DNA of 41,862 nucleotides from Aphanocapsa sp. GSE-SYN-MK-11-07L (GCA_019359715.1 JAHHGS010000106.1:1-41862); one strand, 5' to 3'; shown: positions 18,006-26,634, counted from the first letter of the stretch. Notes: generated by a model from the sequence alone, not told the origin. A program made the numbers and translations.

Positions 18006-18399
18006 CAAACTTCCTTAAACCAGCCTGAATTGTTTTAATTAAAGCGGCTTCCGTCCACGGCTTTGGAATGTAGGCATGCAAATTGGCAAACTGCCGCGCT
18101 CGCTTAATTGCCACATTGTCAGCTTGCCCGGTCAGCAGCACGGTCACAATATCAGGAAAGCGTTGATGGACTTGAATTAAAAATTCATCACCCCGCATGC
18201 CGGGCATCAGCCAATCTGAAACAATAATCAGAATTTTTACCCCCTCTGCGTGTAATTCTGTAATCACTTCCCAGGCTTCTTCTGCACTTTCGGCTGCTTC
18301 GTAGCGATAGCGATCGCCGAAGTGCTTAAGGATTTGGTCTTGCAAACCAAGCAAAACGATCTGTTCATCGTCTACACATAAAATTGCTTTATTTAACAT
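17998..18399 (-). CDS. Single-domain response regulator
   Basis: A 133-aa stand-alone receiver domain: LCVDDE at the N-terminus, phospho-acceptor D62 in IVSDWLMPGMRG, conserved T in LLTGQ, and K in YIPKPW. There is no output domain. It strongly resembles the receiver of the next gene (same DDEQ-LL-L-DQIL and AESAEEA segments), so one may have arisen by duplication of the other. The start is ATG 18399, giving MLNKAILCVDDE; a 10-codon upstream ATG (18429) is possible but adds nothing to the fold. No histidine kinase is adjacent. Confidence 0.92.
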   Translation of the reverse strand: MLNKAILCVDDEQIVLLGLQDQILKHFGDRYRYEAAESAEEAWEVITELHAEGVKILIIVSDWLMPGMRGDEFLIQVHQRFPDIVTVLLTGQADNVAIKRARQFANLHAYIPKPWTEAALIKTIQAGLRKFDE

Positions 18400-18630
18400 A
18401 ATCCATACCCATCTCAATAGATCAATCATCAGATATTTCTAACCGCTTTCCAAAAGCGCAATGCCCACGGTGCATCTATTTAACTGCACTGTGGGCATCC
18501 AAAATACTCGTGCTGCGGTTTCCAGCCTAATATCCGTCATTTAACATCGCTTGCAAAACAACATTTGCTGCGCTCCAGACAATTCAAATTTGCTGTAATT
18601 CGTTGGTATTTAAGAGAGAGGGGTGGGCAA

Positions 18631-19692
18631 TCAGCCGATCGCTGCTGCGGCTGCTTGGGGCCAGCGCTCGACGGCTTGGCCAATCACAGCTAATTCTTTG
18701 GTCAAACGGTCAAACTGGTCAGGCGTCAGAGATTGGGGGCCATCGGAGAGCGCCTTGGCCGGATTGGGATGGACTTCAATCATCAGAGCGTCGGTACCGA
18801 TCGCGATCGCGGCCTTGGCCGTAGCAGGCACGTAGGCCGCCCAGCCGGTGCCGTGGCTGGGGTCAACCATGATTGGCAAGTGGGTGAGGGTGCGTAAGAC
18901 CGGCACGGCTGACAAATCAAGCGTATTGCGGGTATATTGGCGATCGAAGGTGCGAATGCCGCGCTCACAGAGAATCACATTCGGGTTGCCGGCTGCCAGA
19001 ATGTACTCGGCTGCCATTAACCAATCCTCAATCGTGGCCGCCATCCCCCGCTTCAGCAGGACTGGCTTATCTTGGGCCCCCACCTGCTTCAAGAGCGAGA
19101 AATTCTGCATATTGCGGGCCCCGACCTGAATCACATCTGCGACTTCGGCAATTTTTTCCAAGTCGGCCGCATCCATTACTTCAGTAATAATCCCTAACCC
19201 AGTTGCCGATCGAGCGGCTGCCAATAGCTCCAAAGCGCTCTCCCCGTGCCCTTGGAAAGCATAGGGGGAAGTACGGGGCTTGTAAGCGCCACCGCGCAGG
19301 AAGTGGGCCCCGGCCGCCTTGACTCGATGGGCAGTCTCCACAATCATCGCTTCGTTTTCAACCGAGCAAGGGCCAGCCACCAACACCAAGGGATGATGCT
19401 GACCAAAGACAACTGTGCCGTTGGGCGTAGGTACAGCAATTTCGCTCGCTTCACCATGCCGATATTCTTTGCTGACTCGCTTAAAGGGTTGCTCTACTCG
19501 CAGCACGTACTCAATCCAAGGGCTAGTTTCCTGAAGCTGCAATGGATCAAGTTCGGCCGTATCGCCCACCAGCCCAATCACAACCTTGTGCTTACCAACA
19601 ATCTTTTCAGGAGACAGTCCCAAATCAACCATTTCTTGGCTGACTCGGCTGATTTCAGGCTCAGGCGTACCGCTTTTGAGAACGATGATCAT
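18631..19692 (-). CDS. aroF: 3-deoxy-7-phosphoheptulonate synthase, type I-beta
   Basis: A 353-aa DAHP synthase, which condenses PEP and erythrose-4-phosphate at the entry of the shikimate pathway. An N-terminal ferredoxin-like regulatory domain (about 1-70; MIIVLKSGTPEPEI) precedes the barrel. The barrel carries VAGPCSVEN, RGGAYKPRTSPYAFQG, QVGARNMQNFSLLK, KRGM, CERGIRTF and the metal-binding VDPSHGTG and EVHPNP. This architecture is the I-beta type, usually feedback-controlled through the added domain. Single gene, no operon partner. Symbols aroF, aroG or aroA are all used for this family. Confidence 0.96.
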   Translation of the reverse strand: MIIVLKSGTPEPEISRVSQEMVDLGLSPEKIVGKHKVVIGLVGDTAELDPLQLQETSPWIEYVLRVEQPFKRVSKEYRHGEASEIAVPTPNGTVVFGQHHPLVLVAGPCSVENEAMIVETAHRVKAAGAHFLRGGAYKPRTSPYAFQGHGESALELLAAARSATGLGIITEVMDAADLEKIAEVADVIQVGARNMQNFSLLKQVGAQDKPVLLKRGMAATIEDWLMAAEYILAAGNPNVILCERGIRTFDRQYTRNTLDLSAVPVLRTLTHLPIMVDPSHGTGWAAYVPATAKAAIAIGTDALMIEVHPNPAKALSDGPQSLTPDQFDRLTKELAVIGQAVERWPQAAAAAIG

Positions 19693-19819
19693 TAGACAAT
19701 CCCCGTCAGTTGATAGCTTTTTTGGAGGGCGTTTAACGGTTGAGGTTTGACAGAAGCCACACTCTACCGCACTAAAATTAGTGTAGGCAATCTAGTTGGG
19801 AATTCCCATAGACTCAATG

Positions 19820-20220
19820 TGAACTACCCAACGATGACCGCTTAAGCGGTACAGCAAGGGCTTCCCAATTCATTGGCAATCGCCTCCAGAACTCCGTAGT
19901 TCTATTGGCCTTACATTGCCTCCAAGGGCAGGAGTCCTGGTTCCCAAGACCCATACTTTTTCTTGCAACCTAGTACCTATGAGCTTGGTTTTCACTTACG
20001 GCATGGAGGGTCAAGATGTGCCAATTGTACCAAGATTCGCATTTCCTCATCCACCCCATCACTTTTGAGAGCGACGCTTGTGAATGGATTCAGGGGTGGA
20101 ATTGTCAACTCACTCGCATTCTGTTGCGAAGCTCGTCGAAGCATTCCGACGCTCAATCAAAGATTTGAGCACGGGGCTTCTGCTGCTTTAGCCAAATTTT
20201 CAGGAATGCCAACGGTCTAG
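19820..20220 (-). mobile_element. Degenerate IS200/IS605-type (tnpB) 3' end
   Basis: Read on the minus strand, the segment ends in the layout I associate with the right end and omega-RNA scaffold of cyanobacterial TnpB elements. It runs GGCGATTGCCAATGAATTGG, then GAAGCCC, then a hairpin (perfect palindrome ACCGCTTAAGCGGT at 19837-19850), then GGGTAGTTCAC at the terminus. Upstream on the same strand the reading frames are broken by stops and only short peptide stretches survive, so any tnpB is represented by a decayed 3' tail. A plus-strand ORF at 19963-20220 is antisense to this and is not credited. Confidence 0.5.
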
Positions 20221-20280
20221 TTGAACGGCTGTCAATCGATCAGTGAACTGAGTGAGTTCGCCACACCAGCGTTACTGCGC

Positions 20281-20526
20281 TTAAAGTCCTAACTCATTTC
20301 GTAGCGATTTTAGGGAAATTGTTGCCTTTTCTTGCGACAACTCTTTCAAAAATGACATGAACTCGGTATTTTTCTTCAGCAGTTCTACTTCTACGTCAAA
20401 GTCATCAACTGGCGCAAGCGCATACATTGCACCATCAGGTTTTCTGAGGACAACGGCTTGATTTTCTACCAAAACCATAATCTCATCCAGTGACAGTTCA
20501 CCATTTTCCAAGTCAACAATCCTCAT
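20281..20526 (-). CDS. Type II antitoxin-like protein
   Basis: An 81-residue acidic protein (MRIVDLENGELSLDEIMVLV...). It has a short Phd/YefM-like beta-alpha N-terminal fold and a C-terminal helical tail that would wrap the toxin. It starts at ATG 20526, which overlaps the TGA of the upstream RelE-like frame (20523-20525), the usual toxin-first coupling. The toxin frame is broken, so this antitoxin appears to be orphaned. Confidence 0.7.
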   Translation of the reverse strand: MRIVDLENGELSLDEIMVLVENQAVVLRKPDGAMYALAPVDDFDVEVELLKKNTEFMSFLKELSQEKATISLKSLRNELGL

Positions 20527-20732
20527 AGCTGAACCTCTCTACCGCTGATGTACAAGGTATTGTGTTCTTTGTGCCCTACGGCTTTGATTTGAACAATACC
20601 GCGATCGTCCTCAATGACTAGATCATAAAACACTCGATACTTGTCTATCCGCAATTCCCAGTCGGATTAACTCGTTGTCCCCCAGTTTTTTCCGGTTTCG
20701 CATCTCGGTGATGGGTTCGGATGTTAGGCAGC
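20523..20732 (-). pseudogene. RelE/ParE-like toxin, frameshifted
   Basis: The C-terminal half is clear on the minus strand, in the frame ending at TGA 20523: WELRIDKYRVFYDL, VQIKAVGHKEHNTLYI and GREVQL match RelE-family toxins. Immediately upstream in that frame is a stop (TTA on the plus strand at 20667-20669). The preceding family segment (EPITEMRNRKKLGDNELIR) continues in a different frame, so there is an indel near 20661-20665. No start codon or N-terminal third is recognisable. The following 286 bp up to psaL contain no gene I can support. Confidence 0.7.
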
Positions 20733-21019
20733 TTGTAAAAATAACTTGAGCAATTTTCCTGCAAAAGCTGCTACGGAGTAGCCGTTACGGACTCTTCTCT
20801 GAGCAACTTATTCTTACAAGACTCCTAGAAGCTGAGTTTCAACAAGTAGAATAATTGCTGAGCGAGTTGCAGAGTTATTATGCTCGGCTGATGCAGCAGA
20901 TAAGAAGTCAGCCTTTTAGCGGAGTGGCGATCGCTGAATTCTATGGCTTAGGGACGAAGATTTGCGGTCGAAGTTTTCGTAGGATGCCTGCATATCTTTG
21001 TTTATGAGCAGCTAAGACC

Positions 21020-21556
21020 ATGGCAACCTTCGTTGAAAAAATCGAGCAATCGAACGATAACCCTAGAGATCCTAGAAACCGTGAAGTCGTGTTTGCCGCT
21101 GACAGTCCTTTCAATGGAAATCTAGCAACGCCGATTAATTCTTCTCCGCTGGCAAAAGCGTTTATTAACAGCTTGCCTGCTTATCGTCCTGGTTTGACCC
21201 CACTTCGTCGAGGCTTAGAAGTCGGAATTGTTCATGGCTACTGGTTGGTGGGGCCTTTCTTCAAATTTAATCCGTTTCGCTTCACTGACTATGGTTCTCT
21301 CGTTGCGTTGATATCTACCATCAGCTTAATTTTGATTTCCACCTTGGCTATTTCGCTGTATGCTGGCAGCAATCCTCCCCCGCCAGCCGCGACAATTACG
21401 ACTCCCAATCCTCCCATAGCTTTAGCTAATGCCGAAGGTTGGAACAAATATGCAACTGGCTTTTTGATTGGGGGTGTCGGTGGCGCGATCGTTGCTTTCG
21501 CAATTGTGGCAAATATCGATGTCTTTGGAAATTTTCGGAATTTATTCGGTCTGTAA
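21020..21556 (+). CDS. psaL: Photosystem I reaction centre subunit XI
   Basis: A 178-aa thylakoid membrane protein needed for trimer or tetramer assembly of PSI. The stromal N-terminus with RNREVVFAADSPFNGNLATP and INSLPAYRPGLTPLRRGLEVG is characteristic. It is followed by the chlorophyll-binding HGYWLVGPFFKFNP segment and hydrophobic helices at about 90-112 and 145-165. The loop NPPPPAATITTPNPP is proline-rich. The C-terminus is FGNFRNLFGL. Monocistronic here (no psaI/psaJ next to it), with its own strong terminator directly downstream. The upstream 280 bp presumably holds a light-regulated promoter, but I cannot identify the elements. Confidence 0.97.
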   Translation: MATFVEKIEQSNDNPRDPRNREVVFAADSPFNGNLATPINSSPLAKAFINSLPAYRPGLTPLRRGLEVGIVHGYWLVGPFFKFNPFRFTDYGSLVALISTISLILISTLAISLYAGSNPPPPAATITTPNPPIALANAEGWNKYATGFLIGGVGGAIVAFAIVANIDVFGNFRNLFGL

Positions 21557-21574
21557 CTGCCAGCAGCTAAGCAT

Positions 21575-21605
21575 AAAAAAGGTGGGCAAATGCCCACCTT
21601 TTTTT
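21575..21605 (+). terminator. Intrinsic terminator of psaL
   Basis: The stem GGTGGGC/GCCCACC (21581-21587 with 21592-21598) is extended by A6 pairing with a T7 tract (21575-21580 and 21599-21605). The loop is AAAT. It lies 19 nt after the psaL stop. The A-tract on the left makes it potentially bidirectional, but both flanking genes are on the plus strand. Confidence 0.92.
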
Positions 21606-21710
21606 ATTTAATGAGTAAAGATTAGAACTTGCTCAATATTGGCACCAATTCATCTACAGTAAGGAACTGGATAGCGGCTGAACAGTGGCGATAACTTTAG
21701 AGGAGACTAA

Positions 21711-22349
21711 ATGAGCCTAACGCTTTACCTGATTCGACACGGCGAAACCATCTATAGCCAGACGGGGGGCTACTGTGGCGAAATGGACCCGGAGTTAACG
21801 CCGGAGGGAATAGAAATGGCGGCAGCCTTTGGGCAAGCTTACCAAGACCTGCTTTGGTCAGCCATCTACGTCAGCCCAATGCAGCGGACGATCGCCACTG
21901 CCCAGCCCTTAGTGCAAGCGGTTGGGTTAGAAATGCAGCTCCGCCCAGGGCTAAAGGAAATTCGCTATGGGTCTTGGGAAGGGCAAACCAATGAGTTTGT
22001 GAAGCAAAACTATCCGCAAGACTATCAAAATTGGCTCACAGAGCCAGCATGGAATCCACCGACGGGCGGCGAAACCGCCGTCGAAATTGCTAGCCGAGCC
22101 ATGCCAGTGGTGGCAGAAATTCAAGAAAAATTTACGAGCGGCAATGTGCTGATTGTTTCCCATAAAGCAACAATTCGGATCATTCTCTGTTCACTGTTGG
22201 GGATTGATTTGGGGCGCTACCGCGATCGAATTGATCTGCCGACTGCTTCCGTCAGCGTGGTTAGGTTTGACCTGCACGGGCCACTGCTGCAACGCTTGGG
22301 CGATCGCTCCTTTATGCCCGCTCACCTCACCGGCCGAGCTGGGACTTGA
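21711..22349 (+). CDS. Histidine phosphatase (phosphoglycerate mutase-like) family protein
   Basis: A 212-aa protein with the catalytic LIRHGET motif at 7-13 (H10 nucleophile). It has R60-region SPMQRTIATAQP, the acid EIRYGSWEGQT and the second catalytic His in VSHKATIRI. The family includes cofactor-dependent phosphoglycerate mutases and many phosphatases; at this length a phosphatase (GpmB/CobC-like) is more likely than a glycolytic mutase. A strong AGGAG lies 5 nt before the ATG. Convergent with the HEAT-repeat gene, 31 nt apart. Confidence 0.93.
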   Translation: MSLTLYLIRHGETIYSQTGGYCGEMDPELTPEGIEMAAAFGQAYQDLLWSAIYVSPMQRTIATAQPLVQAVGLEMQLRPGLKEIRYGSWEGQTNEFVKQNYPQDYQNWLTEPAWNPPTGGETAVEIASRAMPVVAEIQEKFTSGNVLIVSHKATIRIILCSLLGIDLGRYRDRIDLPTASVSVVRFDLHGPLLQRLGDRSFMPAHLTGRAGT

Positions 22350-22380
22350 ATGATTGCCGGTATTCTTGGCTTAAAATAAC

Positions 22381-23049
22381 CTAATCTTCGGTTTTGAGGC
22401 CAATTTGAGCCGCTTCTGCAACTTGAGCGATCGGGTCGGCTGCCATTTGGGTGAGTAGCCCCTTGGCTTGTTCGCCACCGAGATGGCTGAGGGCTTGAGC
22501 TACCCGATGCCGCAGTTGCCAGTCTGCATCCGTCACATAATTTGCTAACAGGGGGATGGCTCTGCGATCGCCCAATTCTCCTAGAGAGCCAACCGCGGCT
22601 AGTTGCAGTAACCCCGGATCACCGTCGAGCAAGCTGACTAGCAGGTCATAGGCGCGCGGGTCGCCCAGTTCTCCCAAAGCCGCAATAATGCTGAACTGAA
22701 GCAGCCACTCAGAGGTTTGATGAAACAGAGTTTGCAAATCTTCAAAGGCAGATGTTAAGTGCAAAGCGGCCAGCGCATCCGCCGCCACAGACTGGACATC
22801 CATTTCTGGGTCATTCAGCAGCCGATCGCGGAGAATTTCTAAAGCTAAATCAAGGTCTTGGCTACCGAGGCTGCTCATTTGGCTAACCGCCGCGTAGCGC
22901 ACCCTGGCATTTGGGTCAGCGATCGCTGTTTGCAAGATCGGAAAGGCAGTCGTTGGTTCGAGGCGGCGCAGTTGATTGACTGCCCGCAGGCGATCGCCCA
23001 AGTCTTCAGAGGTAAGGGCTTGTCTGACCGATTCAGGCGTGACTTCCAT
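22381..23049 (-). CDS. nblB: HEAT-repeat protein, NblB-like
   Basis: A 222-aa all-helical protein with about six HEAT/PBS-lyase-like repeats (DPNARVRYAAVSQMSSLGS, DPEMDVQSVAADALAAL, GDPRAYDLLVSLL, GDRRAIPLLANYV and others). Length and N-terminus (VTPESVRQAL) agree with NblB, the phycobilisome-degradation protein related to phycocyanobilin lyases and needed for bleaching under nutrient stress. Other HEAT lyase-like proteins (CpcE/F) are usually next to phycobiliprotein genes, which are absent here, supporting NblB. The gene symbol is tentative. Confidence 0.72.
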   Translation of the reverse strand: MEVTPESVRQALTSEDLGDRLRAVNQLRRLEPTTAFPILQTAIADPNARVRYAAVSQMSSLGSQDLDLALEILRDRLLNDPEMDVQSVAADALAALHLTSAFEDLQTLFHQTSEWLLQFSIIAALGELGDPRAYDLLVSLLDGDPGLLQLAAVGSLGELGDRRAIPLLANYVTDADWQLRHRVAQALSHLGGEQAKGLLTQMAADPIAQVAEAAQIGLKTED

Positions 23050-23195
23050 GCGGTTAGCTCTCAGCGAACGGCTATGTATTGAATGTTACAGGTAGACGGC
23101 CCCCCCATTCGCAACGAGATTAGCAGCTTAGATTTAACGCTTTTCCTTAGCGAGAGATTTTGCTAAAGTCAAAGCGAACCCTTACTCTTATTGCC

Positions 23196-23699
23196 ATGTC
23201 AGCCCTGATCTCCTCGCTGCAAGACACTCTTACTGAATGGTTAGAGCCGATCGCGGCTCAGTTTCGCAGCCTAGATTTGCCCAACTTTGTCACCCAGTGG
23301 GGGCATCCGCTGATGATGGCGATCGTTGTCTTTGTGATGGGCAGCTTTGTTGGTTTAGCCGGCTGGCGCGGGCGCTTGCTGACTGACCCTGAAGCGGCCA
23401 GTAAGAGTTGCTTAGACCATCGCAAGCTCGCCCCCTGGCTGTTTTTATTTATTGCCACGGGCTACACAGGTGGGGTGCTTTCACTGCTAATCCAGCAAAA
23501 ATCGATTCTAGCCAGCCCCCATTTCTGGACAGGTTCAGCCGTCATTGTGCTTTTGGCCACGAACGGGTTAATTTCAACCACTAAGTTTGCCGGGAATCGG
23601 GCAATTTTGCGATCGACCCACGCTTACCTGGGCAGCATTGCCCTCTGCTTACTGTTTGTGCATGCTGCTCTGGGGCTAAAACTGGGTTTATCACTTTAG
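23196..23699 (+). CDS. DUF4079 domain-containing membrane protein
   Basis: A 167-aa protein with four predicted transmembrane helices (about 38-60, 84-105, 115-135, 145-165). Conserved histidines sit in helix contexts (QWGHPLMM, DHRKLAPWLF, STHAYLG, VHAALGLK). This pattern is seen in DUF4079, found in cyanobacteria and plants and resembling b-type heme-binding four-helix membrane proteins. Heme binding is inference from the paired histidines. The start is ATG 23196; the frame extends to a TTG at 23160 without obvious homology. Divergent from the NblB-like gene. Confidence 0.82.
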   Translation: MSALISSLQDTLTEWLEPIAAQFRSLDLPNFVTQWGHPLMMAIVVFVMGSFVGLAGWRGRLLTDPEAASKSCLDHRKLAPWLFLFIATGYTGGVLSLLIQQKSILASPHFWTGSAVIVLLATNGLISTTKFAGNRAILRSTHAYLGSIALCLLFVHAALGLKLGLSL

Positions 23700-23771
23700 C
23701 TGGTCTAGCTCAGCTTCTTGAGAGGCAGACTTAATTGAATAACACCAGCGAGTTTACGGCAGTCCAAACAA

Positions 23772-24959
23772 TTAGCGATCGTAATGCTGGTTAATCAAAG
23801 ACAGCATAGCTTGCCCAATTCGCCGATTGGCGGTCTTGGTAAAATGCCCATCGGAGATAAAGTTAGTCGCATCGGTAACAGGCGCAATGGTGTGCGTACT
23901 GACAAATTGAATCGAATTGCTTTCCAGGGTGGGTTTCAAAGCTTGATAGAGATGATCAGCGTAGCCACTGTCATTGATCAGCAGCAATACAGGAAGTTTG
24001 CCATCCGCCCGCACCCTTGCCGCAAATTCAGTGGCAATTGCCTGTAAAACGGGGATGTCTACTTCAGAATTGAATCCCTTGGTTTTGGTGTAGACTTCGT
24101 TTTCTAATTTTTCCTGATGCCGTTGGGCAAAGCCACGCCGCATCATCCGAGCGATCGCTGAACGGTCAAAGAAGTTGTGCCGAAACAGAAACCAATCATA
24201 AAACTGGTCATCGGCTTGGAGTTGCTGAATATAGTCATTCCAGAGGGTCGGATCATCAAAGGCAGTCCGAAGCTCAGCCAGAGTATCAACCTTGGGGACA
24301 GTCGCTTTTAATTTGCCCGCTTCTAACCGATAGCGGGGGTAGGAGTAGGGGGCAGGCGATTCAAATTGCCAGGTCATCCCATTTAGCGTTCTCAGCCCTT
24401 TGACGCTAGAGGCCAAGATACCCAACACGACGATATCTGCTTGGTGCACGTTCCTGTCCAATAAATAAGCGGTGTAGGAGTGATTTGGCGGTGCGGAGGG
24501 AGCGCCAATGGCCCGGATTGTAATTGTTGGATCAAGGGCTTCTACTTCTTTTGCCACATGCTCTGAGAACGACATTCCATAAACCGCCATCAGCAAATTA
24601 TCACCTGGCTCTGGACGAGTGGGCAGGCTTGCCTGTTGCCAGCGCTTTTGATCTAGCCAACCCGATTGAGCAATTGCAGCACTTTGTTGATTTGTCGGCC
24701 CGAGCAGACGAGATAGCTTTCCCTCAATCGATCGCCCATATTCAAAGTAAACTTGCAATTGGCTCCGCGGATGAGCGGATGCATCGGTCGGATAGGAGAA
24801 TAGTGAGTTGATGCTAAAATCCAACAGCAATAAAAAAAATAAAGTCCAAACTCCGGTTAAAATCGCTCTGCGAATCGGCTCATGTTGCCGCGAACGGAAA
24901 TTAAGCTTGGGAGCATTAAAAGACTTAAAACTGCGAGTAAATGAACTGAGCAGGTTCAT
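23772..24959 (-). CDS. SGNH-like partner of MBOAT O-acyltransferase
   Basis: A 395-aa protein with one N-terminal transmembrane segment (about 33-52, AILTGVWTLFFLLLLDFSIN) and a large extracytoplasmic domain. The domain has an SGNH-type block I (YGMSFSEHVA, candidate nucleophile Ser) and a late block V with DGHFT (candidate Asp-His). This is the layout of AlgX/AlgJ-like proteins that work with AlgI-type MBOAT proteins to O-acetylate polysaccharide in the periplasm. Its start lies inside the end of the MBOAT gene (35-bp overlap), strong evidence of a two-gene unit. The polysaccharide substrate is unknown and no glycan-synthesis genes are nearby. Confidence 0.82.
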   Translation of the reverse strand: MNLLSSFTRSFKSFNAPKLNFRSRQHEPIRRAILTGVWTLFFLLLLDFSINSLFSYPTDASAHPRSQLQVYFEYGRSIEGKLSRLLGPTNQQSAAIAQSGWLDQKRWQQASLPTRPEPGDNLLMAVYGMSFSEHVAKEVEALDPTITIRAIGAPSAPPNHSYTAYLLDRNVHQADIVVLGILASSVKGLRTLNGMTWQFESPAPYSYPRYRLEAGKLKATVPKVDTLAELRTAFDDPTLWNDYIQQLQADDQFYDWFLFRHNFFDRSAIARMMRRGFAQRHQEKLENEVYTKTKGFNSEVDIPVLQAIATEFAARVRADGKLPVLLLINDSGYADHLYQALKPTLESNSIQFVSTHTIAPVTDATNFISDGHFTKTANRRIGQAMLSLINQHYDR

Positions 24960-26634
24960 TACTTCCTCCCATCAGTAAGATCAAAATCAGCGTGGCGTAA
25001 AAAGCAGAACGGACAGGAATATTGACGTAGCTTAAGACTGGCTTTCGACTTAGATACTCTAATAACTCATAGCCAATTAGAATCGGAATTCCTAGTAAAA
25101 CTGACAAACCCGGTTTAGGCATACTTACAGCAAAATTTCCAAAATCAGTGAATAGAACATTAGTGAAGCTAATAATTTGGGTCAGAGAAGTTGCCCGAAA
25201 CAGCATCCAGCCATAGCAGGTCAATCCAAAGAATAAAAATACTTTCAGGACTTCAACAATCGACTGACTGAATTGACTCAAAAGCGCAAATAAGTTGGTT
25301 CTTTTCTGATGCGGCGATCGCTGACTATCTGTATTTTTTACAGGCTGACCACGATTTGCTTTCACAGTCAGGGCTCGATAACCACACAAGAGCGACCCTT
25401 GATAGAACCCCCAAAGAATAAAGTTCCAAGCAGCACCATGCCAGAGTCCGCCCAGTACCATCGTTGTCATTAAGTTGCGATAGGTGCTTGCTTCACCGTG
25501 ACGACTCCCCCCTAAAGGGATATACAAATAGTCTCTCAACCAAGTCGATAAACTAATGTGCCAATGCCGCCAAAACTCGCTCGGATTTTTAGAGAAATAG
25601 GGTAGGTCAAAGTTGAAGGCAAGCTCAATGCCTAGCAGCTTAGAAACACCTCTGGCAGTATCTGAGTAGCCCGAAAAATCGCAATATATCTGGATAGCGT
25701 AGAGAAAAGTTGCCAAAACAATATCGAGCCAAGATACGGCACCTGTTGTGTCATAAACAGCGCTGACCGAACCTGCCATTCCATCTGCGATCGCCACTTT
25801 TTTAAACAGTCCAAATAAAATCAGGAAAATGCCTTGACCGCTTTGCTCAAGGCTGAATTTTCGGGCATTTACTAACTGAGGTAATAGTTGCGATGCTCGG
25901 TCAATTGGGCCGGCAAACAAAGGCGGAAAATACGCCCAGAAGAGTGAAAAATCCCAGAAGCGATCGCATGATTCCAGTTTGCCTTGGTAAACATCAAACG
26001 CATAGCTAATTGCCTTGAACGTGTAAAACGAAATACCAACCGGCAAAATCAAATTTAATAAGACAAAATCTGACTGAATGCCGACTGTTTGGAATAATTT
26101 CTCTGCGTTCTCAATAAAGAAGTTGAAGTACTTAAAGACACCAAGGATTAATAAATTAACGACAATACTAGTAATTAAGAAAAATTTCTGCCGTCTTTTG
26201 TCTGGTAATTGAGTTGCCAGCGGGTAGAGTAAATTTGCAGCAATGATGATTGCAAACGATCCGATGACGATGCTCCACCCTGCTAATGTATTTGGCAGGA
26301 AGTGATTCCATTCGATGCTTAACTGGAGAGGATTAAGATGCCAGTCGATCGCATCCCATCTCAAGGTATCAAAGAAAAAAGCAGCTAAAACGACTGAGCC
26401 GGAAACGATTTGCCGATTCAATCGCGAAACATATCCCCTGTCGATCATTGCCCCACAGCAAAAGTCAATTGCTGTTGATAGAACAATCAAGTATAGGAAT
26501 CTAACATCCCACCAGCCATAGAAGAAATAGCTGGCAACGAGCAGCAACCGATTCTGACTTCTCAGCGAAATCAGCCAGTAGAGCAAATATACGATAAAGA
26601 AAAAAAATAAGAACTCAGTCGAGTTAAATAGCAT
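24925..26634 (-). CDS. MBOAT family O-acyltransferase (AlgI-like)
   Basis: A 569-aa polytopic membrane protein with about 11-12 hydrophobic segments starting at residue 8. The hallmark cytoplasmic segment SEFWRHWHISLSTWLRDYLY (with PLGGSR after it) and the later LGGLWHGAAWNFILWG contain the conserved and catalytic histidines of AlgI/DltB. It probably passes acyl groups across the inner membrane for exopolysaccharide acetylation, with the overlapping downstream SGNH protein as acceptor transferase. A soluble loop (about 415-450; QPVKNTDSQRSPHQKR) splits the last helices. A 612-bp non-coding region lies upstream. Confidence 0.95.
   Translation of the reverse strand: MLFNSTEFLFFFFIVYLLYWLISLRSQNRLLLVASYFFYGWWDVRFLYLIVLSTAIDFCCGAMIDRGYVSRLNRQIVSGSVVLAAFFFDTLRWDAIDWHLNPLQLSIEWNHFLPNTLAGWSIVIGSFAIIIAANLLYPLATQLPDKRRQKFFLITSIVVNLLILGVFKYFNFFIENAEKLFQTVGIQSDFVLLNLILPVGISFYTFKAISYAFDVYQGKLESCDRFWDFSLFWAYFPPLFAGPIDRASQLLPQLVNARKFSLEQSGQGIFLILFGLFKKVAIADGMAGSVSAVYDTTGAVSWLDIVLATFLYAIQIYCDFSGYSDTARGVSKLLGIELAFNFDLPYFSKNPSEFWRHWHISLSTWLRDYLYIPLGGSRHGEASTYRNLMTTMVLGGLWHGAAWNFILWGFYQGSLLCGYRALTVKANRGQPVKNTDSQRSPHQKRTNLFALLSQFSQSIVEVLKVFLFFGLTCYGWMLFRATSLTQIISFTNVLFTDFGNFAVSMPKPGLSVLLGIPILIGYELLEYLSRKPVLSYVNIPVRSAFYATLILILLMGGSNEPAQFIYSQF

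Noticed and set aside
19963-20220. 85-aa plus-strand ORF
   Set aside because: Composition is unlike a real protein and it is antisense to what looks like a decayed tnpB 3' end.
20870-21007. Plus-strand open stretch reading SYYARLMQQIRSQ ... up to the psaL leader
   Set aside because: No start codon context, a stop just upstream in frame, and no family resemblance; it may be a decayed gene end but cannot be supported.
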